A DNA stretch of 64,000 nt from Halogeometricum sp. S1BR25-6. GTDB lineage: Archaea; Halobacteriota; Halobacteria; Halobacteriales; Haloferacaceae. Made by a program: the position numbers and the translations under genes. The notes beneath the pieces were generated by a model, which saw only the letters and a program-made list of their open reading frames with translations, was not told the origin of the DNA and made no database searches. The stretch is from contig NZ_JAMQOP010000001.1 of the NCBI RefSeq assembly GCF_031624495.1, forward strand, positions 1,674,001-1,738,000, in the 5' to 3' direction. How positions within the stretch are numbered: position 1 is the first letter of the stretch; each line of letters begins with the position of its first letter. This document shows, one piece after another, positions 41,385-49,756 of the stretch.

Positions 41385-42023
41385 ATGAGTACGAACACCT
41401 CGCTCAGTTTTAGCTCCCGCGAACTCCGCGACCTGGCCGTCGCGTGGGCCGCACTCGGTCTCGCCTTCGCCATCTTCTTCGCCGGCGGCGGCACCCGCGC
41501 CGTCGCCGCCGTCACCGAGGGCGGCCTCCTCGGCCCCCTGCTCGTCAGCCTCCTGACCGCGGGCGTCGGCTTCCTCCTGCACGAACTCGCGCACAAGGTG
41601 GTCGCCGTCCGCTTCGGGCAGCGAGCGGAGTTCCGCGCCGACTACGGCATGCTCTTTTTCGCCGTGATGAGTGCGATCCTCGGCTTCATCTTCGCCGCGC
41701 CCGGCGCCGTCTACCACCGCGGCCGTATCACGGAGCGCGAACACGGCCTCATCGCCCTCGCCGGCCCCGTGACGAACCTCCTCTTGGCCGCGATATTCCT
41801 CCCGCTGCTCTTCCTCGGGGCGTTCGGCGGGTCGGAGTTCGTCGGCCTCGTCGGCTCTCGCGGCGTCACCATCAACGTGTTTCTCGCCGCGTTCAACATG
41901 CTCCCGTTCGGGTCGCTCGACGGCAAGACGGTGTTCTCCTGGAGTAAAATCGTCTTTCTCGTCGTGTTCGTGCCGTCGGTGCTGCTAACGCTCGGTCTGT
42001 TCGTCTTCGGCGGACTGTTCTGA
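41385..42023 (+). CDS. Site-2-protease-like (M50) membrane metalloprotease
   Basis: This is a 212-residue membrane protein with about five helices. The zinc motif HELAHK (about residue 66) lies inside the second or third helix (LLVSLLTAGVGFLLHELAHKVVAVRFG). The second signature, FLAAFNMLPFGSLDGKTVFSW near 170, carries the metal-binding Asp of this family. It may cut membrane-spanning substrates such as anchored regulators. There is no PDZ or cystathionine-synthase domain, so it is a minimal form. The ATG at 41385 directly precedes the fold. Confidence 0.9.
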   Translation: MSTNTSLSFSSRELRDLAVAWAALGLAFAIFFAGGGTRAVAAVTEGGLLGPLLVSLLTAGVGFLLHELAHKVVAVRFGQRAEFRADYGMLFFAVMSAILGFIFAAPGAVYHRGRITEREHGLIALAGPVTNLLLAAIFLPLLFLGAFGGSEFVGLVGSRGVTINVFLAAFNMLPFGSLDGKTVFSWSKIVFLVVFVPSVLLTLGLFVFGGLF

Positions 42024-42112
42024 CCGAGAGACGACGGCGCGGGGACCTGCCGTCCGGACGCGGACGGCGGCGACGTCGGAGTCCGGTCGCTCTCCTCGAC
42101 GGACGCCGAACG

Positions 42113-42361
42113 TCAGTCGCGGCCGTAGCCGTGGCCGGCGACCAGCGCGAACGCGTTGCAGGCGAGCAACCCCGCGAACCGGAGCGTCTCGGCCTGTTCG
42201 AGGCCGCCGTGGAGGAGGGGGAGGTACGTTAGCGGGAGTAGGACGGCTGCCCAGAACGTCACCGTCTGCGCCGAGCGGACGGTGAGGCGGGCGGCGTTGC
42301 TTGCGAGGCCGATACTACGTCGGACCGGCGTTCGTTCGAGGGTGGAGGTGGCGCTTGACAT
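42113..42361 (-). CDS. Small membrane protein, 82 residues
   Basis: This protein of two hydrophobic helices (TVTFWAAVLLPLTYLPLLHGG and FAGLLACNAFALVAGHGYG) follows a basic N-terminal region (RTPVRRSIGLASNAARLTVRS). I do not recognise the family. It faces a 366-base gap with repeated TTACCGTC boxes upstream of its start, which suggests regulated expression. The frame has the codon character of real haloarchaeal genes (G or C in third positions). Confidence 0.6.
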   Translation of the reverse strand: MSSATSTLERTPVRRSIGLASNAARLTVRSAQTVTFWAAVLLPLTYLPLLHGGLEQAETLRFAGLLACNAFALVAGHGYGRD

Positions 42362-42727
42362 CGGTGGTTACCGTCACTCTGTCCTACGTGTTCTTCTCCC
42401 ATATAATCAGTCGAGCATTACCGTCATTTTCGGACCGTTTACCGTCTTCCACGACAGTTTAGTGATGTTTCACGAACGCCTCAGAGGCGGTTAGATTCTT
42501 CACGAACGGTTCTACGCGCGTCTCGCCGAACCGTGCGAAGACGTGTCTCGACCGGCGTCCGAAATCCGGTTTCGCGGCTCCTACCGGAGGTGTTGGCGCC
42601 GACTACCAAAGACCCCCCGCCGTTCGGGAGCGCCGGGACCGACGCCGCGGCGATTCCGTGCGTCGCGGAGGCCTCGCGCGCGCGGCGGACGGGCACCTTT
42701 TTGCCCTCCCACCGCGCGCGTTCGGAC
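42362..42727. promoter_or_regulatory. Divergent gap with three TTACCGTC boxes
   Basis: No gene is seen in these 366 bases. ttaccgtc occurs at 42368-42375, 42418-42425 and 42439-42446 in the same orientation. ttcacgaacg occurs twice further on (near 42469 and 42499). catataatc at 42400 is a TATA-like element, and cacctttttgcc near 42695 is the likely purM TATA box. The boxes may bind a regulator of the small membrane gene at 42361. Confidence 0.4.
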
Positions 42728-43735
42728 ATGACCGGCACCGGCGCGGGCGGGGACCCCGCGGACGATGCGACCGAGGACGACGAACTGACCTACGCGGACG
42801 CGGGCGTCGACATCGACGCCAGCGAGGCGGCGACGGCGGCGCTGGTGGGCGCCGTCGGAGAGAGCGAGGGCGACTACGCGGGCCTGTTGGACATCGGCGA
42901 CCGCTATCTCGCCTTGGCCACCGACGGCGTGGGGACGAAACTCATCGTCGCCGACGCCCTCGACGACTACTCGACGGTCGGCATCGACTGCATCGCCATG
43001 AACGCCAACGACCTCGTGGCGGCGGGCGTCCGCCCCGTCGCGTTCGTCGACTACCTCGCCGTCGACAGCCCCGACGAACGGTTCGCAGAGCAGGTCGGAC
43101 GGGGTCTCTCGGCGGGCGCGGAAGCCGCCGGCGTCGAACTCGTCGGCGGCGAGACGGCCGTCATGCCCGAGGTGGTCAACGGGCTAGACCTCGCGGGCAC
43201 GTGTGCGGGACTGGCGCGAAAGGACGCGCTGTTCCCCGGCGAGGCCGAGGCGGGCGACGCGCTGGTCGGCTTCCGCTCGTCGGGCATCCACTCGAACGGC
43301 CTCACCCTCGCGCGGAAGGCGACGACGCGCAACCACGAGTACGGCGACGACTGCCCGTTCGAGGGCTACGACACCGTCGGCGAGGCGCTGCTCGAACCGA
43401 CCCGCATCTACACCGACCTGCTCGACCCGATGCGCGAACACGGCGTCAACGCGGCGGCGCACGTCACCGGCGGCGGGTGGACGAACCTCGAACGCATGGG
43501 CGAGTTCCGGTACGTCGTCGAGGACGCGTTCGAGCCCCAGCCTGTGTTCGAGTTCGTGCAGGAGGAAGGCAACGTCTCGGACGAAGAGATGCACCGCACG
43601 TTCAACATGGGCACCGGATTCGTCGCCGCGCTGGCACCCGAGGACGCGGAGGCGCTGGCGGCGGAGACGGAGGGCCGTATCATCGGCCGCGTCGAGGAGG
43701 GCTCCGGCGTCTCGGTTCGCGGACTCGACCTCTGA
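42728..43735 (+). CDS. purM: Phosphoribosylformylglycinamidine cyclo-ligase (AIR synthetase)
   Basis: PurM closes the imidazole ring of purines with ATP. The 335 residues begin with an acidic tail, then LTYADAGVDIDASEAATAAL. LALATDGVGTKLIVADALDDYSTVGID and MNANDLVAAGVRPVAFVDYLAVD carry the ATP site. FRSSGIHSNGLTLARK, HVTGGGWTNLERMG and MHRTFNMGTGFVAAL complete the pattern. The ATG at 42728 lies about 28 bases after a TATA-like ctttttgcc and is leaderless. No other purine gene adjoins it. Confidence 0.95.
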   Translation: MTGTGAGGDPADDATEDDELTYADAGVDIDASEAATAALVGAVGESEGDYAGLLDIGDRYLALATDGVGTKLIVADALDDYSTVGIDCIAMNANDLVAAGVRPVAFVDYLAVDSPDERFAEQVGRGLSAGAEAAGVELVGGETAVMPEVVNGLDLAGTCAGLARKDALFPGEAEAGDALVGFRSSGIHSNGLTLARKATTRNHEYGDDCPFEGYDTVGEALLEPTRIYTDLLDPMREHGVNAAAHVTGGGWTNLERMGEFRYVVEDAFEPQPVFEFVQEEGNVSDEEMHRTFNMGTGFVAALAPEDAEALAAETEGRIIGRVEEGSGVSVRGLDL

Positions 43736-43807
43736 ACGGTCTCGCGGCGGGTCGAGGGGAAGGAGGGAGTTTCGGAAGGAACGAACTGCGTGAAGGAACC
43801 GACGAAC

Positions 43808-44347
43808 TCAGAGCCGCGCGGCCACGTCGGCCTCGGTGACGATGCCGACGGTCTGCCCCCCTTCGACGACGAGAACGGCCGAGTGGTGGTCCAGCGAGGA
43901 GTCTATTTCCTCCAGCGTGGCGGCCGGTTCGACCGTCGTGACCGCCTCGCGCATCACCTCGGCGACGGGGAGGTCACCCACGTCGTCGTCGCCGACGCGG
44001 CGGATGTCGCCGTTCGAGATGATGCCGACCGGACGGCCGTCGCGGATGACCGGCAGTTGGGAGAACCCCTCGTCGAGCATCCGGTCGCGGGCCGTCCGGA
44101 CGGAATCGTCGGGCGAGACGCTCACGACGGTCGTGTTCATCAGGTCGTCGGCCCGGACGACGCTTCCCTCGGCCTCGTCGAGAGCGTTGACGATGCGCCG
44201 GAGGGTCGAGAGGCGCGGGTCGACGTCGCCCCCCTCGATGCGGGCGATGAGGGGCTGGGAGACGCCCGCCATCTCGGCGAGCGTGCTCTGCGTGAGGTCG
44301 AGTTCCTTCCGCCGTTCGCGCAGGTCGTGCGGGGTCGGCAGTTCCAT
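43808..44347 (-). CDS. HTH-CBS transcriptional regulator
   Basis: This is a 179-residue protein. The XRE-type helix-turn-helix is LRERRKELDLTQSTLAEMAGVSQPLIARIE (residues 8-55). Two CBS domains follow from residue 65 (DDLMNTTVVSVSPDDSVRTARDRML, FSQLPVIRDGRPVGIISNGDI, then VAEVMREAVTTVEPAATLEEIDSSL and AVLVVEGGQTVGIVTEADVAA). CBS pairs bind adenine nucleotides or SAM, so the protein may tie transcription to energy or SAM state. The ATG at 44347 is chosen by the TATA box about 25 bases upstream. A direct repeat and palindrome at its start suggest it represses itself. Confidence 0.88.
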   Translation of the reverse strand: MELPTPHDLRERRKELDLTQSTLAEMAGVSQPLIARIEGGDVDPRLSTLRRIVNALDEAEGSVVRADDLMNTTVVSVSPDDSVRTARDRMLDEGFSQLPVIRDGRPVGIISNGDIRRVGDDDVGDLPVAEVMREAVTTVEPAATLEEIDSSLDHHSAVLVVEGGQTVGIVTEADVAARL

Positions 44348-44370
44348 ACCCCGAGATAACCCGAGGTTAT
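44346..44370. promoter_or_regulatory. Operator candidate at the start of the HTH-CBS gene
   Basis: ataccccgag and ataacccgag stand in tandem (44346-44365), and ataacc-cga-ggttat is a perfect palindrome (44356-44370). The minus-strand TATA-like TTCATATAACC (44377-44367) overlaps it. A protein bound here would cover the transcription start and start codon, fitting autoregulation. Confidence 0.5.
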
Positions 44371-44390
44371 ATGAAAAGCTTTCCGGAGAA

Positions 44391-44762
44391 CTACGCTTCG
44401 GCTTCTTCCTCCTCGTCACCCTCCGTCTCGACGACGTCGATGACCGAGAGGGGGACGTCGCGGAGGGCGCCGCCGACTTCGCTCTTGGCGATGCGGGAGG
44501 CGTGCTTCTCGCCGTCGGCGTTGAACACGTCGATTTCCAGAAGTAGCCCCACCAGCGCCGTGTCGGCGGCGATGAACGCCGAGTCGAACGGCTCCCCGCA
44601 GGCGGGACAGCCTGTCACGCCGACTTCCACCTCGACGTACTCCTTGTCTTTGTCGTTCAGTCGCTTGCCCGCCTCGCTGACGGCGACGCCGATGGCGTCG
44701 TCGATGTCCTCGACGTCGCGGACCAGCCACGCGGCCTCCATGGCGACGAGATAGTTGCTCAT
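44391..44762 (-). CDS. UPF0212 / DUF555 family protein
   Basis: This is a 123-residue archaeal protein starting NYLVAMEAAWLVRDVEDIDDAIGVAVSEAGKRLN. One Cys pair is present (VTGCPACGEP, about residue 52), followed by SAFIAADTALVGLLLEIDVFNADGEKHASRIAKSEVG. A Glu-rich tail ends it. The family is widespread in archaea and without known function; the Cys pair may bind metal. It lies 43 bases upstream of the HTH-CBS gene on the same strand, so the two may share a transcript. Confidence 0.85.
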   Translation of the reverse strand: MSNYLVAMEAAWLVRDVEDIDDAIGVAVSEAGKRLNDKDKEYVEVEVGVTGCPACGEPFDSAFIAADTALVGLLLEIDVFNADGEKHASRIAKSEVGGALRDVPLSVIDVVETEGDEEEEAEA

Positions 44763-45020
44763 ACCTCTCGGTAGCGCTACGGGGTTTCGTGTCTTGCGGT
44801 TCCGTCGTCCGCTCGCCGACACCGGCACACATTGTCACGCAGTGCTGACTGTCAGTCGCGGATGCAACTCGAATCCATCTCGTAACTTATAGCGACGAGC
44901 GGGAGCAGTGACGGGACTCCTACGCCGTGAGCGCGCCGGACGAGAGTTTCGGTGGGCGGAACGCAAGCTAGCTTTAATCGACAGACAGCGCCGGGGTCGA
45001 CTGCTTGCCGTCGGCGGAAC

Positions 45021-45030
45021 GTATATATAC
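45021..45030 (+). promoter_or_regulatory. Strong TATA box upstream of the small membrane gene
   Basis: gtatatatac lies 28-37 bases before the ATG at 45058, an unusually good match to the archaeal TATA consensus. It predicts a very short leader. Confidence 0.55.
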
Positions 45031-45057
45031 ACCTGGCGCACCTCCTCAGTCGACGCG

Positions 45058-45243
45058 ATGTTCCACGCGATGCACCGGACCGCCACGTTCGCCCTCTACC
45101 AGTTGACGATCGCCCTCGGCATCCTGCTGATGCCCGTCGCACTCCTCGCGCGCCGCGTCGGCGTGCGCCTGCCCGTCGACCGGATGGTCGAGGCGGCCGG
45201 CGCCGCCTACGAACGCGCCGGCGTCGAGCGCCGAACCGACTGA
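45058..45243 (+). CDS. Small membrane protein upstream of psmB
   Basis: This is a 61-residue protein with one hydrophobic helix (FALYQLTIALGILLMPVALLARRVG) and a hydrophilic end (PVDRMVEAAGAAYERAGVERR). It has its own strong TATA box at 45021 and reads toward psmB, 161 bases downstream, which has its own promoter. I do not recognise the family. Good codon character and promoter support it as a real gene. A role with the proteasome is not supported beyond position. Confidence 0.6.
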   Translation: MFHAMHRTATFALYQLTIALGILLMPVALLARRVGVRLPVDRMVEAAGAAYERAGVERRTD

Positions 45244-45404
45244 ACCGTCGTCGGCCGACTCCGTTCTCGGGACACTCGCTTCGGAGCGGCCGCGTCGGGT
45301 ACATCGAAACGTCCCTATCGGCCCGCTATCTGCCGAAACGCCGGGAACTGGCAACAGGGGAGGGAAGGGTGGCATTTATCAGCGCCGGACTTCAAAAGGG
45401 GGTA

Positions 45405-46136
45405 ATGCGTACTCCCACGAACGACGATGCCTCCGGCCGCCTCGACCCCTTGAACGGCGACCACTCGGGCGTGTTCGCCCCCGAACTCGGCGAGTTCCCG
45501 AACGCCGATGAACGCGCGGGCGAGTCGGCACCGCAGGAGACGAAGACGGGAACGACGACGGTCGGTCTCAAGACCGAAGACGGCGTCGTCCTCGCGACGG
45601 ACATGCGGGCCAGTCTCGGCTACATGGTCTCTTCGAAGGACGTCCAGAAGGTCGAAGAGATTCACCCGACGGGCGCGCTCACCATCGCGGGGTCGGTCTC
45701 CGCCGCCCAGTCGCTCATCCGTTCCATCCGCGCTGAGGTCCGTCTGTACGAGTCCCGTCGCGGCGAGAACATGAGCATGACCGCGCTGTCGACGCTCCTC
45801 GGTAACTTCCTCCGCTCGGGCGCGTTCTACGTCGTCCAACCCATCCTCGGCGGCGTCGACGAGGACGGCCCCCACATCTACAGCATCGACCCCGCCGGCT
45901 CCATCCTCGAAGAGGAGTACACGGTCACCGGGTCCGGCAGCCAGTACGCCCTCGGTGTGCTCGAACAGGAGTACGGCGACTCGCTGTCCATCGACGAGGC
46001 GAAGACCGTCGCCGCCCGCGCCGTCAAGAGCGCCGTCGAACGCGACCTGGCCTCCGGCAACGGCATCAACATCTGCGTCGTCACCGAGGACGGCGTCGAG
46101 ATAACCCAGCACAAGGAGTTCGAGGGTCTCCTCTAA
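45405..46136 (+). CDS. psmB: Proteasome beta subunit
   Basis: This is the catalytic subunit of the 20S proteasome, a threonine protease that degrades unfolded or SAMP-tagged proteins. The 243 residues carry a 49-residue propeptide ending KTG; cleavage before Thr50 in TGTTTVGLKTEDGVVLATD frees the active-site Thr. The catalytic Asp and Lys lie in LATDMRASLGYMVSSKDVQKV, and VTGSGSQYALGVLEQEY carries the late Ser. The ATG at 45405 follows gcatttatc by about 28 bases. The propeptide length agrees with the Haloferax beta subunit. The alpha subunits are not in this window. Confidence 0.96.
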   Translation: MRTPTNDDASGRLDPLNGDHSGVFAPELGEFPNADERAGESAPQETKTGTTTVGLKTEDGVVLATDMRASLGYMVSSKDVQKVEEIHPTGALTIAGSVSAAQSLIRSIRAEVRLYESRRGENMSMTALSTLLGNFLRSGAFYVVQPILGGVDEDGPHIYSIDPAGSILEEEYTVTGSGSQYALGVLEQEYGDSLSIDEAKTVAARAVKSAVERDLASGNGINICVVTEDGVEITQHKEFEGLL

Positions 46137-46235
46137 CGGCGAACTCGCGCGCCGATTCCGGTTCCTTCTCCTTTCGATACTCGATTTCGAGCGGCGGGGC
46201 CGTCACCGAGACGAGAGCGAGGCCGCCCCGCTTCG

Positions 46236-47765
46236 CTACACCCAGTCGGCGAACGAGCCTTCCAGGAGCGTCTCGGTCTGCCGTCCGATGTAGTCCCGTT
46301 GCGTCTCGTAGACGGCCGTCTCGAAGTCCGCGCCGTCGCTGAGTCGGTTGCGGACGCGGTCGACCTTCCACCCGGCGGGCGTCTGTCCCGTCTCGGCGCG
46401 GACGCGCAGGGGGGCGACGTACCGGTCGGCCTCGGCCTCCGAACAGCCGGCGGATTTCAGGCCGTCGACGGCGTGCGCGAGGATGTCGTCGTAGACTTCG
46501 ACGGGATTCGTCGTCTCGTGGCCGTCGTTCGCGACCCAGCGCTGCCCGCTGTCGAACCCGTCGCGCATCGCCGCGTAGAAGTTCTCCTTCGCCGTCGCCC
46601 AATCCTGATTGATGACCGGGTGCTCGCGCTTCGGGAGGCTCTCCATCAGGCCGGCGAACGCCGCTTGGAACGCGACGGAGTCGCGGACCGTCGGTTGGGC
46701 GGCGATGGGCCGGAACTCGATGCGGGCGTTCGCCGAGGAGCGCGTCGCCCCGTCGAACACCGGGCGGACCCACCGCCAGAAGGTGCCGTGCTTGCGGCGG
46801 AGCGTGGCGAAGGAGTCGTCGAAGCGGTCGCCGCGCGGGACCGGCATCGGCACGATGGTCGCGTCGGCGGCCACCCGGTCGACGGCCGTCTCCACGTCCG
46901 GCAGGTCGTCGGGAAACCGCACCTTCTCCGCGTCCTCGCCGTTGAGAACCGACTCGAAGACGGCGATGCGGTTCTCCATGTGGGCGTCCGCGATAATCTC
47001 CGAGGGGTCGGCGTCGTCGTAGAGGTCCGGGGGGAAGAACGGCGAGTTGACGCCGAGCGCGAGGAGCGGGCCGGCGATGCGGAGCGCGTAGTTGAAGTAG
47101 AGGGGTAGGTCCGCGGCGTGAGCGACTTGGTAGTGCGGTTGGATGGAGGTGATGAGCGACTCGGGCATCACCGTGTCGGCGTCGAGTTCGACGTGCGGAG
47201 CGTCGACGGACATCTGCTCGACCGGGTGTTCGCCGTTCGCCATCGCGTGGTAGCGGACGGCGTCGGTCATGTTCGTGGCGATGCGGATGCCGCCGTCGGA
47301 GATGCTGTCGGTGAGGTACCCCCTCGCCGTCTCCCCGCGGGGTGGGATGGTCCAGAGGCCGTCGCTGACGAGGCGCATTCCCTCGGAGGAGGTGCACTGG
47401 AGGGCGGCGGTGAGGCGGGCGAGCACCTCGGACTCCTGGGCGCGGAGCCCGTGGGGGTTCAGCGGTTGCGGGCTCGTCGTCATCTCGGCGTTGTGGAGGC
47501 CGAGTTCCTTCTCGAAGCCGATGAGTTCGAGCAGTCGACGGGGGACCCGCATCAGACCGTTGCTCTCGGTCTCCTCGGAGGCCCACCGGCCGTCCGCGAC
47601 CGCGTAGAACTCGTACTCCAGTCCGACGATGGACTGGTGGTTGTCGAACGTGCCGGCCGCCAACTCCGATTTCACTACCTCCGCGTCAGCCTCCGCCTGC
47701 GCTTGGTACTCCTCGGGGTCGACGGCGAGCACGTCGCGGACTCTGTCCGCAAGCTCGTCGCTCAT
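46236..47765 (-). CDS. GCS2-like carboxylate-amine ligase family protein
   Basis: This is a 509-residue protein. IVGLEYEFYAVADGRW carries the first metal- and glutamate-binding acids of the GCS2 (glutamate-cysteine ligase type 2) fold. LGLHNAEMTTSPQPLNPHG, VDAPHVELDADTV, SIQPHYQVAHAADLPLYFNYALRIAGPLLALG, and SSANARIEFRPIAAQPT continue the pattern. It is longer than the roughly 360-residue haloarchaeal GshA, so it probably joins other substrates. No partner gene hints at which. The ATG at 47765 is used. It is divergent from the DNA ligase gene. Confidence 0.78.
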   Translation of the reverse strand: MSDELADRVRDVLAVDPEEYQAQAEADAEVVKSELAAGTFDNHQSIVGLEYEFYAVADGRWASEETESNGLMRVPRRLLELIGFEKELGLHNAEMTTSPQPLNPHGLRAQESEVLARLTAALQCTSSEGMRLVSDGLWTIPPRGETARGYLTDSISDGGIRIATNMTDAVRYHAMANGEHPVEQMSVDAPHVELDADTVMPESLITSIQPHYQVAHAADLPLYFNYALRIAGPLLALGVNSPFFPPDLYDDADPSEIIADAHMENRIAVFESVLNGEDAEKVRFPDDLPDVETAVDRVAADATIVPMPVPRGDRFDDSFATLRRKHGTFWRWVRPVFDGATRSSANARIEFRPIAAQPTVRDSVAFQAAFAGLMESLPKREHPVINQDWATAKENFYAAMRDGFDSGQRWVANDGHETTNPVEVYDDILAHAVDGLKSAGCSEAEADRYVAPLRVRAETGQTPAGWKVDRVRNRLSDGADFETAVYETQRDYIGRQTETLLEGSFADWV

Positions 47766-47895
47766 ACCGCCTCCTGCGCTCCCGGCGGGCTTGAATCCCG
47801 CGACTACGCGGCGACACCGTCACGCGTTCACGAACCGACGTCTCGGGGGCGGCGATTCGAGACGCTTTTTCCCTCGCGGAGACCACGGATGGACG

Positions 47896-49749
47896 ATGCA
47901 GTTCGCCGAGTTCGCCGCGCGCGCGTCGGAGATGGAGGCCGAACCCGCGGACCTCGCCACCGTCGCTCTGGTCCGCGACCTGTTCCGCGAGAGCGGCGAG
48001 GAGTTGGACACCGTCGCCCGATTCGTGCAGGGTCGCGTCTTCCCGGCGTGGGACACCACGACGCTCGATATCGGGCCGCGTCTCCTCCGGGAGGCGCTCG
48101 CTCGCGCCGCCGAGCGAAACGTCACCGCCGACGACGTCGAGGAGCGACTCGCCGAGGAGGGTGAGATAGGCGCCGTCGCCGCCGGCTACGACTTCGGCGG
48201 CCAGCGGGGGCTGGCGGCGTTCGGGAGCGGGGGCGACGGGGACGAGAGCGACGACCTGACCGTTCGCGAGGTGGACGAGACGCTCCGCGAACTCGCCGCC
48301 GCGACCGGGGCCGGCAGCGAGGACCGCAAGCTCAACACCCTTTTCGGCCTGTTCAACCGGGCGAATCCGGAGGAGGCGAAGTTCCTCGCCCGCCTCGTCC
48401 TCGGAGAGATGCGAATCGGCGTCGGCGAGGGCGCCGTCCGCGACGCGATAGCCGAGGCGTTCCTCGCCGACGAGGAGGAGGAAGACGAGTCCGAACGGGA
48501 GAAGGGAGGTGGGAGAGCCGATTGCGAAGAAGACGGGGACGGAGAGAGCGAACCCGAACCCGAACCCACCGTCCGCGCAACCGACGAGCACCTCGCGGCC
48601 GTCGAACGCGCCCTGCAGGTGTCGAACGACTACGGCATGGTCGCCGTCATGGCCCGCGAACTCGGTATCGAGGGTCTCGGCGCGGTCCGCCTCGACGTCG
48701 GGCGCCCCGTGCAGGCGATGCTGGCGCAGGCGGGCACCGTCACCGACGCCCTCGACGAGTGGGGGGCGGTCGCGGTCGAACGGAAGTTCGACGGCGCCCG
48801 CGTGCAGGTGCACGTCGACGGCGGGACGGACGAGGGCGGGGCGAACGACGAGGACGACGGAGACGACGTCTCGGTGTCGGTGTTCTCGCGAAACATGGAC
48901 GACGTGACGGACGCGCTCCCCGAAATCGCGGAGTTCGCTGCCGAACACGTCGAGGCGCCGGCCATCCTCGACGGCGAAGTCGTCGCCGTCGACGACGACG
49001 GGTCGCCGCGCCCCTTCCAAGAGGTGCTGCGGCGCTTCCGCCGCAAGCACGACGTCGACCGGATGCGCGAGGAGGTCGAACTCGAACTCCACGCGTTCGA
49101 CTGCCTGCACGCCGACGGTGAGGACCTGCTCGACGCGCCGGTCACCGAACGGCACGCCCGCCTCGTCGAGATACTACCCGAAGACGCCGTCTCGGACCTC
49201 CTCGTCACCGACGACGAGGAGGAGATAGCCGCCTTCGAGGCGGATTCCCTCGACGCCGGTCACGAGGGTATCATGCTGAAGAATCCCGACTCGACCTACT
49301 CGCCCGGCGACCGGGGGAAGAACTGGCTGAAGCGCAAGCCCGACGTAGAGACGGTCGACCTCGCGGTGACCGGCGCGGAGTGGGGCGAGGGCCGCCGCGC
49401 GAACCATCTCGGGACGTTCCTGCTGTCGGCCCGGCGGAGCGGGGGAGACGGAGACGGGAGCGACAGCGAGTACGTTACCATCGGGAAGGTCGCCACCGGC
49501 ATCACCGACGAGAAACTGGCCGAACTCTCCGAACTGCTCGAACCGGAGATAGCGAGCGAAGACGGTCAAACGGTCGAACTGAACCCCTCGGTCGTCTTCG
49601 AGGTGGGGTACGAGGAGATACAGCGCTCGCCGACATACTCCTCGGGGTACGCGCTCCGGTTCCCGCGGTTCGTCGCGGTCCGGGCGGACAAAGACGCCGC
49701 GGACGCCGACTCCTTGGAGCGAATCGAGCGGTTGGCCGAGTCGCAGTAA
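47896..49749 (+). CDS. lig: ATP-dependent DNA ligase
   Basis: This archaeal-eukaryal ligase seals Okazaki fragments and repair nicks. The 617 residues comprise an N-terminal DNA-binding domain (from FAEFAARASEMEAEP) and the adenylation motif VERKFDGARVQVHVDGG with the AMP-binding Lys near 297. ILDGEVVAVDDDGSPRPFQE, LMLKNPDSTYSPGDRGKNWLKRKP-type motifs and TIGKVATGITDEKLAELSELLEP follow. An acidic Glu/Asp insertion at about 195-225 is a haloarchaeal addition. The ATG at 47896 is used. The NAD+-dependent LigA, if present, lies elsewhere. Confidence 0.95.
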   Translation: MQFAEFAARASEMEAEPADLATVALVRDLFRESGEELDTVARFVQGRVFPAWDTTTLDIGPRLLREALARAAERNVTADDVEERLAEEGEIGAVAAGYDFGGQRGLAAFGSGGDGDESDDLTVREVDETLRELAAATGAGSEDRKLNTLFGLFNRANPEEAKFLARLVLGEMRIGVGEGAVRDAIAEAFLADEEEEDESEREKGGGRADCEEDGDGESEPEPEPTVRATDEHLAAVERALQVSNDYGMVAVMARELGIEGLGAVRLDVGRPVQAMLAQAGTVTDALDEWGAVAVERKFDGARVQVHVDGGTDEGGANDEDDGDDVSVSVFSRNMDDVTDALPEIAEFAAEHVEAPAILDGEVVAVDDDGSPRPFQEVLRRFRRKHDVDRMREEVELELHAFDCLHADGEDLLDAPVTERHARLVEILPEDAVSDLLVTDDEEEIAAFEADSLDAGHEGIMLKNPDSTYSPGDRGKNWLKRKPDVETVDLAVTGAEWGEGRRANHLGTFLLSARRSGGDGDGSDSEYVTIGKVATGITDEKLAELSELLEPEIASEDGQTVELNPSVVFEVGYEEIQRSPTYSSGYALRFPRFVAVRADKDAADADSLERIERLAESQ

Positions 49750-49756
49750 CTGGCAG

